A stretch of DNA of 64,000 bases from NCBI GenBank assembly GCA_963678705.1, contig OY783211.1:11174603-11238602 (forward strand). Direction: 5' to 3'. Within the stretch, counting starts at the first letter, position 1; the number at the start of each line of letters is the position of its first letter. Positions 52,640 to 64,000 of the stretch are shown here, one piece after another. Under the pieces are notes generated by a model. It worked only from the letters and a program-made list of their open reading frames with translations, was not told the origin of the DNA and ran no database searches. The stretch is from Panorpa germanica. Lineage: Eukaryota; Arthropoda; Insecta; Mecoptera; Panorpidae. The translations under genes were made by a program, and so were the position numbers.

Positions 52640-53700
52640 AGTTAAAAAAATAACCTTGATTAAATTTTAAATAACTAAGCGTATCTATTTTTTATGCGAT
52701 CTTTTTTAAAGTCTTGGACAATTTTGCGAAAAGAATTTTTTTTAGATTATTTGAAAAACTTTAATGCAGTTATGTTCGATATGCTCTAAAATACAGAACT
52801 GATTCATTAAATTTTATATGTCTACGCGATTTTGGTTTTTATGCGACCTTTTTTATTTTCATGGACATTAAAAAGAAAAAATTATATCCATTTTCTTGAA
52901 AAGTTTTGATGCAGTTATGTTCCTTATGTTCTAAAATAAAAAACTGCTTCATTACATTTTAAATACTCACGCCATTTTGGCTTTTATGCGACCTTTTTTA
53001 TTTTCATGGACATTTCTTTTTCTAAATTTTAGCTTTGATTCTTTGAAATAATTTGATGCAGTTATGTTCGTTATAATATAAAATAAAAAACTACTCTATT
53101 ACATTTTAAAAATCTACGCGATTCTGTCTTTTATGAGATCTTTTTTATTTTCATGGACATTTTTTTTTCAAAATTTTTTTTAGATTCTTTGGAATAATTT
53201 GATGCAGTTATGTTTGTTATGCTCTAAAATAAAAAACTGCATCATTAGATTTTAAATACCTACCCGATTTTGGCTTTTAAGCGACCTTTTTTATTTTCAT
53301 GGGCATTTTCTTCAAAAGAAAAAAAATACATTTTCTTGAATTACTTTGATGCAGTTTTATTTGCTATGCTTTAAAATAAAGAACTGCATCATTAGATTTT
53401 AAATATCTACCCGATTTTGGTTTTTATGCGACCTTTTTTAAATCCATGGACATTTTTTTCTAAAATTTTTTTTTGATTCTTTGGAATAATTTGATGCAGT
53501 TATGTTCCTTATGGTCTAAAGTATAAAACTGCTTCATTACATTTTACATACCTACAGGATTCTGGCTTTTATGAGACCTTTTTTATTTTCATGGACATTT
53601 TTTTCAAAAAAAAAAAATTACATTTTCTTGAAATTTTTTGATGCAGTTATGTTTGCTATGCTTTAAAATAAAGAACTGCTTTATTAGATTTTAAATATCT
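52640..53700. repeat. Tandem array, 7 units of about 146 bp (left arm)
   Basis: These are the same units as the right-arm array but in inverted orientation. They are less similar to one another than the central right-arm units, so the two arms have not been homogenised equally. Confidence 0.88.
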
Positions 53701-54199
53701 ACGCAGAAACTCAAAAAATTGCATTGCTCTTAAAATCATAAAAGTGAACCTTTTCATCATTTTTAACAAGATTATAGTCTTCTTTCTATATGTAGGTTTA
53801 ATATATTGATATATCATAAACTAAAATACTTATATAAAAATGAATTATAAATTTGAAATCAGCATTCAAAATTATGTTAGAAACCATTAAAAAAATAAGA
53901 TATTTTTTTGTTCAATTTTTGTGAAAAGTAACAAGAGTATAACCTTCTTACTTTACATAAAAATTTAACAAAAATATATGTCATTTTATAACGGATTTTA
54001 ACTTAATTTTAAATGCGGATTACAAATTTATAGTTCATTTTTATATAAGTATTTTAGTTTATGATATATCAATATATTAAACCTACATATAGAAAGAAGA
54101 CTATAATCTTGTTAAAAATGATGAAAAGGTTCACTTTTATGATTTTAAGAGCAATGCAATTTTTTGAGTTTCCGCGTAGATATTTAAAATCTAATGAAG

Positions 54200-55990
54200 C
54201 AGTTCTTTATTTTAAAGCATAACGAACATAACTGCATCAAAATAATTCAAGAAAATGTAATTTTTTTTCTTTTTAAGAAAATATCCATGAAAATAAAAAA
54301 GGTCGGTTAAATGCCAAAACCGGGTAAGTATTTAAAATCTAATGATGCAGTTTTTTATTTTAGAGCATAACGAACATAACTGCATCAAATTATTCCAAAA
54401 AATCAAAAAATAATTTTAGAAAAAAAATGTCCATGAAAATAAAAAAGGTCACATAAAAGCCAGAATCGCGTAGGTATTTAAAATCTAATGATGCAGTTTT
54501 TTATTTTAAAGCATAACGAACATAACTGCATCAAATTATTCCAAAAAATAAAAAAATAATTTTAGAAAAAAAATGTCCATGGATTTAAAAAAGGTCGCTT
54601 AAAAGCCAAAATTGCGTAGGTATTTAAAATCTAATGATGCAGTTTTTTATTTTAAAGCATAACGAACATAACTGCATCAAATTATTCCAAAAAATAAAAA
54701 AATAATTTTAGAAAAAAAATGTCCATGGATTTAAAAAAGGTCGCTTAAAAGCCAAAATTGCGTAGGTATTTAAAATCTAATGATGCAGTTTTTTATTTTA
54801 AAGCATAACGAACATAACTGCATCAAATTATTCCAAAAAATCAAAAAATAATTTTAGAAAAAAAATGTCCATGGATTTAAAAAAAGGTCGCTAAAAAGCC
54901 AAAATTGCGTAGGTATTTAAAATCTAATAATGCAGTTTTTTATTTTAGAGCATAACGAACATAACTGCATCAAATTATTCCAAAAAATCAAAAAATAATT
55001 TTAGAAAAAAAATGTCCATGAAAATAAAAAAGGTCACATAAAAGCCAGAATCGCGTAGGTATTTAAAATCTAATGATGCAGTTTTTTATTTTAAAGCATA
55101 CCGAACATAACTGCATCAAATTATTCCAAAAAATCAAAAAATAATTTTAGAAAAAAAATGTCCATGGATTTAAAAAAGGTCGCTTAAAAGCCAAAATTGC
55201 GTAGGTATTTAAAATCTAATGATGCAGTTTTTTATTTTAAAGCATAACGAACATAACTGCATCAAATTATTCCAAAAAATCAAAAAATAATTTTAGAAAA
55301 AAAATGTCCATGGATTTAAAAAAGGTCGCTAAAAAGCCAAAATTGCGTAGGTATTTAAAATCTAATAATGCAGTTTTTTATTTTAGAGCATAACGAACAT
55401 AACTGCATCAAATTATTCCAAAAAATCAAAAAATAATTTTAGAAAAAAAATGTCCATGGATTTAAAAAAGGTCGCTAAAAAGCCAAAATTGCGTAGGTAT
55501 TTAAAATCTAATAATGCAGTTTTTTATTTTAGAGCATAACGAACATAACTGCATCAAATTATTCCAAAAAATCAAAAAATAATTTTAGAAAAAAAATGTC
55601 CATGAAAATAAAAAAGATCGCTTAAAAGCCAGAACCGCATGGATATTTAAAAAGTAATGAAGCAATTTTTTATTTTAGAACGTAAGGAACATAACTGCAT
55701 CAAAACTTATCAAGAAAATGGATTTAATTTTTTTTTTTTAATGTCCATGAAAATAAAAAAGGTCGCATAAAAACGAAAATCGCGTAGATATATAAAATTT
55801 AATGAATCAGTTCTTTATTTTAGAGCATAGCAAACATAACTGCATCAAAACTTTTCAAATAATCTAAAAAAAATCTTTTCGAAAAATTGTCCATGACTTC
55901 AAAAAAAAGGTCGCATAAAAAATAGACACGCTTAGTTATTTAAAATTTAATCAAGGTTTTCTTTGTAACGTTTTTTTAACTGTATCAAAA
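54200..55990. repeat. Tandem array, 12 units of about 146 bp (right arm)
   Basis: Steps between successive units are 145-147 bp. Units from about 54430 to 55600 are nearly identical to one another; the outer units are more diverged. Each unit holds an internal dyad, TGATGCAGTT and AACTGCATCA, about 30 bp apart. The gradient suggests recent unequal exchange or amplification in the middle of the arm. Confidence 0.9.
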
Positions 55991-56040
55991 AAATTAAAAA
56001 GTAACTCGTAGTAATAAATTGTTTTACTTGGGTTGTTTCT

Positions 56041-59000
56041 CGAAGGAGAAGGAAGTACTGAATAAAGTAACTCTAGATTTTACATGTAAGAAATGTTGCT
56101 AGTATATCAGGCGCTACATTTATAGAAATTTATAATAGAGAGTAATTATAATTAAATATATTCTTTACCTTGGTGAGTAAAACCTTGGAAAAGAAATTAA
56201 GTCGAGCAATATGATGAACCAGATAAACAACATTACAAGAATGCTAATGAAAAATAATAATCAACAAAAAAATATTTAATTTTTTTTTCAATTTATTTAT
56301 ACAATAAATTAATACACCAAAAAATGTATTGCATTTTATAATAACATATAAATCTTAATATTTTTATTAAGTTATTTACATTAAAAAAAGATATGTATGA
56401 CATAATACAATTTTAATATCATTCATTCATTAAAATAATCAAAAATATTACATTTTATTAATTCAATTAAGTACAATAGTTTGCATTATTTTGCTTAAAA
56501 TTATCTAAAATTTAATTATGTAAATATGATTCGCAATTAATATCGATACACAATCATTAACTTTTTTACATGCTTTTCATGATTGATTTTTGGCAGATGA
56601 CTCGCAATATATTCTACAGAAGGCACAAATGCATTAAGAGAATGAAAATTTAAAAAATGTTTGCTCTTTCATTATTAACTACAAAGGATTATGTGCCATT
56701 TGTGACCTACAATAATTACGTATTTTTATATTAAAGGATTGTTTTACATACAATGTCTAAAAGTAATTTACAATGCAATAAAACTCTAATTATATGTATT
56801 TCAGAGTAAGGTAACATCGCGCTAATTGGAGTTGAACTATATTATAATAGCAGAGATTCAAACCGATCGGACTGTAATTCGCCTAATTGTTATTAGCAAT
56901 AAAACTATTAAAAAATATGAATTTTACACATATTAATACATTAATATCTATTTGCTTCAGTTAGTTGTTGTTTTAGTTATTGTGATCTGTTGGTGACAGT
57001 TCCATATTTGATTTATTACAGTTTTAAACAGGTTTGAGTTTCCATGGCTTAATATACTCTTAAATAAAGATATGATTATTTTATTAGATATGATTCAAAT
57101 TTATAATTTGTTGATTTCAAAATGTTGCATGAATAGCTTTATCTTACAATAATAAAGCCTTATTGAAGACAATAGGAAGGAAGTGATTGGTATATTTGAT
57201 ATAAAATTGCTCCAGTTTCAATTTTGAAGTAATGGTCATTCTGGAATAATATTAATAATAGTGTTATGTAGAATTTCTTTGATATGCATTACTTCTAAAT
57301 TGTTTAACATTGCATGTTTGACAGACAGGGCCCAAATTAGAGAACTCACAATGAAGAATTTATCCAAAACAACAATCAATAGTAGGGCTCCAGCTTTTCA
57401 TATTTGAATTTCGTTATTTTTCGTTTGAAGTCCGTTATTTCTTAATTATATTTTTACGAAAGCAAACCTTAGTAAAAGTCGTGCAGTGATCAAACTTGCA
57501 AACCCGCTTGCAGAAATTACATTTATCGCAAAAAAGAAATTACAACAGCAAATCGTTCTGCCCACCTTCTAGAAGGTCAGATTCCGCAGAACGATTTACT
57601 GTTATTTCTTTTTAACCTTTGTCGATGACAATGAGTTCAGCAACCGATCTTTTTTTCTTTTAAATATTATTTTAAGTATTCTCTTAAGTATTCTCGAAAA
57701 CCATTTTAGTATGCATCTAGTTCGTGATGAATTGTGAAAACAAATAATAGTTTTAGTATTACAAATATTATTTTAAGCTAGCACAATTTTGATTGTAGCA
57801 TTCTGAAATTCTCTCATTCAACCACTGGTTCGGCCCTGTTGATATGACTTAAGGTTCTTTAAAATATATTACATATAAGAAGAAATACCATAAATATAAC
57901 ATTCAGATTCAAAACCATTATAAAAGTCTTCTGCATGTATAGTGCAAATTGTTAATTTACCACTTCCAAATAGTGTATTTTGGTCATGATCAAAGAAAAC
58001 ATTTCATCGATCTAGTGCAACTCCTTCTGTTACTTATATTGCGTGAATTATAAATTTTGATACTACCTTTTACATTTATTAAATATTTTCTATAAAATTT
58101 TGTACATAAAGGAAAATTCCTCTAAATAAGTAACAGAAATTATATATTTTATATAAATAATTATTAAATCTTAACCATAAATGTAATGGAGAAAATTTCG
58201 AATAAATTTAACCTAACAAATATAAAATATTTTTATACAAAGCATTTATTATAAAAAACAATAAAAAATATAACAATTATATATCTTTATTTATATTTAA
58301 AATATAATCCTTTAAAAGTAAAGTTTGAAAAATCCTTTTATGCGACGTTTTCCTAACTAAGCAATCTTTCGTTAAATAAAATACTTTCTGCGTTAACCAT
58401 ATTTTTAGAAACATAATAAAACTCTACAAAAGTATATAATAAAACATCTAAAGATAAAACCTATTATGAAGTATTCAACATTTAGACTGAGATTGAAATA
58501 GTATTTTACAACAAATTCTATTTCATGGCTAGTCCTTGGAAACAATGGATTCCCAGGCAAAGTTTTTTATTTCAATTGGACCCAGTGTATAAAATATAAT
58601 TCTGTTCTATAATTGCAAAATTAAATTCTACTCTATATAAACGTCGCACAATACATTCTTTACGTAAATAATAAACTAAGTAAAATCTGTAAAAATTAAC
58701 AAAAATATAATTCATACCCTATCTTAAGTAGCTATTTAACTATATTCAAAAATTTTATATAAAACTAACGTATTTTTATTAAATAATCGATGCATTTCCT
58801 TGACGGATATATTTTTATTATTAAGCACGTTTAAATATTTTATTTATTAACTGGCCGAAAATTTTTAACAAATCACATAAATATATTACTTTAGTTGTAG
58901 CAGTTAACAATAAAATAATGAAACATGATACTACGAATTAATATCTATGCAATCATTTTATAATATGTTGCATAAAAAGCAGCGGTGTCATAAATTACAT

Positions 59001-60328
59001 ACATTTCACTCAGTAATCTAAATAAGATAAAATATATCTGCAATTGTGATATAACGTCTCATTATTATTGTTAACTGACTGATTTTATATCTAAATTAAT
59101 ATTACAACGCGGCCTAATTGGTAAAGCGGTCTAGCTTTTTATCGTACATACTCGTACAATAAAAACACAGTAAAAATACAATATTTCTTGGTAAATTTCG
59201 AAAATTCTTACGTTGTTTAAGAATTTTAATATCTTTATTACAAACAGGTACATAAAACCTTTTTATTTGACACATAAATATTTATATATATATATATACA
59301 TACTCGTATATATCTCACATACGGAATAATGATATAAATTTTTTTTCACATAATATGTAATATTTTGATATAAAACTGCAGTTCTATACGTAATAGTATT
59401 TTATGTACATAATTTATTAAAGTAAACTAATTTTTATAATTAAAATATCAATCAACATTTAAATTTCAGGCGATTCACGAAACAATGTCTGCTAGAGTAG
59501 TTGCCTATACCAAATCTTGAAGGAAATATAATGTTGGGCTGAAGTATTCTCACCGCTGAAACTTCCATTTACGTTGACAATTTGTTTCAATAGTTTCATG
59601 AATAAGTTAACAATGAAATGTTGTTTGTTTTAAATAAAGTATCATAGTTTATAAATGATATAATTAATAATTACACCAGAATTATGGTGATAGATACAAA
59701 AAGGATTATAAAAATATTAAGAAATTTTGTACATAAAATAATACAGATTTTAAACAGTTCAGTAAAATTGAATAAATTTGATATAAAACATTGATATGTA
59801 ATTCTTATACATCATTATTTTTTAAAAAGAATATATTTATGGTAATATACTTTATGAGTATTTTATTTTTTATTATAATACTTAGTTTTTATATTCGAGA
59901 TTCGGAAACTAAAAGAATTAAAATTAGGTAATTAATAACTAGTTGAATAACTACGTCACAATAATACATTTATTTACAACAACATTTAGTTTAATTATTT
60001 TATTTAAACAAGAATTTTTTAAATTCATGTTTTATTTTTTTCAAACTAACGTTTTATTGCGAGTTTGTTGTTCCCACGCTAAATTATTTATATTTTTTAA
60101 CGGTATCTTAAATACCCTAATTATTTATATCTAATTTAAATTAAATTATTAGATAACAAGCATATCAGATTTCTATAAATAGTAACATTATTTATTATTG
60201 GAAATCTGATCGGAAAAACCTTTTGCAATAAAGTAAATTTTTGTACGTTTTTTTAGAGTAAAGTAACAAATTTTTTATATTTTTAAGTGCGATTTAATTT
60301 TACAACGGTTTTTTAATAATAATCACAT
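56041..60328 (-). other. 3' flank or long 3' UTR of the Ptp10D-like gene, AT-rich
   Basis: There is no supported coding sequence. The last exon of the short-tail Ptp isoform ends at 60329, so its 3' UTR must start here. Many possible AATAAA sites exist and none can be preferred. A tRNA-like A box (59109) and two TACGAGTA sites (59149, 59301) are present. Confidence 0.5.
59109..59136 (+). repeat. tRNA A-box-like segment
   Basis: CGGCCTAATTGGTAAAGCGG fits a tRNA D arm and A box well. No B box or closing stem follows, so it is at most a truncated SINE or tRNA remnant. Confidence 0.25.

Positions 60329-64000
<3,672 letters not shown>

Larger units (their letters stand above)
52372..56040. mobile_element. 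Foldback element with arms of about 146-bp tandem repeats
   Basis: The ends are perfect 36-bp inverted repeats: 52372-52407 starts AGAAACAACCC and 56005-56040 ends GGGTTGTTTCT. Inside, the left arm holds 7 tandem units; their shared GGACA point lies at 52716, 52863, 53008, 53155, 53301, 53448 and 53593. The right arm holds 12 inverted units; their shared TGTCC point lies at 54282, 54428, 54574, 54720, 54866, 55013, 55159, 55305, 55451, 55597, 55742 and 55889. The arms meet round a 166-bp spacer (53856-54021). No transposase frame is seen, so it is non-autonomous. The plan resembles Foldback/Galileo-type elements, but the sequence family is not recognised. A clear target duplication was not found. 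Confidence 0.85.

Overview
The window is AT-rich eukaryotic DNA with short spliced exons, GT-AG introns and many small DNA-transposon and LINE remnants. It is almost certainly from an insect. The receptor tyrosine phosphatase at the right end is of the insect Ptp10D/Ptp4E type. The central meiotic gene is a full Hop1/HORMAD protein, which as far as I know Drosophila lacks, so a non-dipteran insect is likely. The order (Hymenoptera, Lepidoptera or other) cannot be fixed from the sequence alone.

Layout. Bases 1-45,800 hold no host gene I can support. This stretch carries a PIF/Harbinger-like element with perfect 24-bp inverted ends (10889-11747), a three-copy MITE-like family (24488, 25782 and about 35750), a foldback element with CAGGGTGTCCC ends (26474-27246), a hAT-like candidate (about 27939-28455), two copies of one LINE 3' end (29786 and 39939), a second LINE remnant (30291-30560), tRNA-like SINE or pseudogene pieces (about 43.5-43.8 kb) and several hairpins.

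Bases 45,800-51,280 are gene-dense. A 13-exon minus-strand HORMA-domain gene (45800-49648) assembles to 644 codons without a break: HORMA domain, PHD-type zinc finger, winged-helix-like segment and basic tail. It lies head to head, 450 bp apart, with a two-exon plus-strand gene (50099-51192, 327 aa) that I do not recognise; that protein carries three copies of a basic amphipathic motif.

Bases 52,372-56,040 are a 3.7-kb foldback element. Its ends are 36-bp perfect inverted repeats. Its arms are built from a tandem unit of about 146 bp, 7 units in the left arm and 12 in the right, around a 166-bp centre.

Bases 60,329-63,796 are the 3' end of the Ptp10D-like phosphatase on the minus strand. Three exons encode nearly the whole catalytic domain. 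They are followed by three separate candidate terminal exons, all entering in the same phase and each with its own stop, which predicts isoforms with different cytoplasmic tails. The 5' part (ectodomain and membrane segment) lies beyond position 64,000.

The HORMAD gene points to meiotic chromosome-axis function and the Ptp gene to axon or epithelial receptor signalling. Nothing in the sequence links the two pathways.
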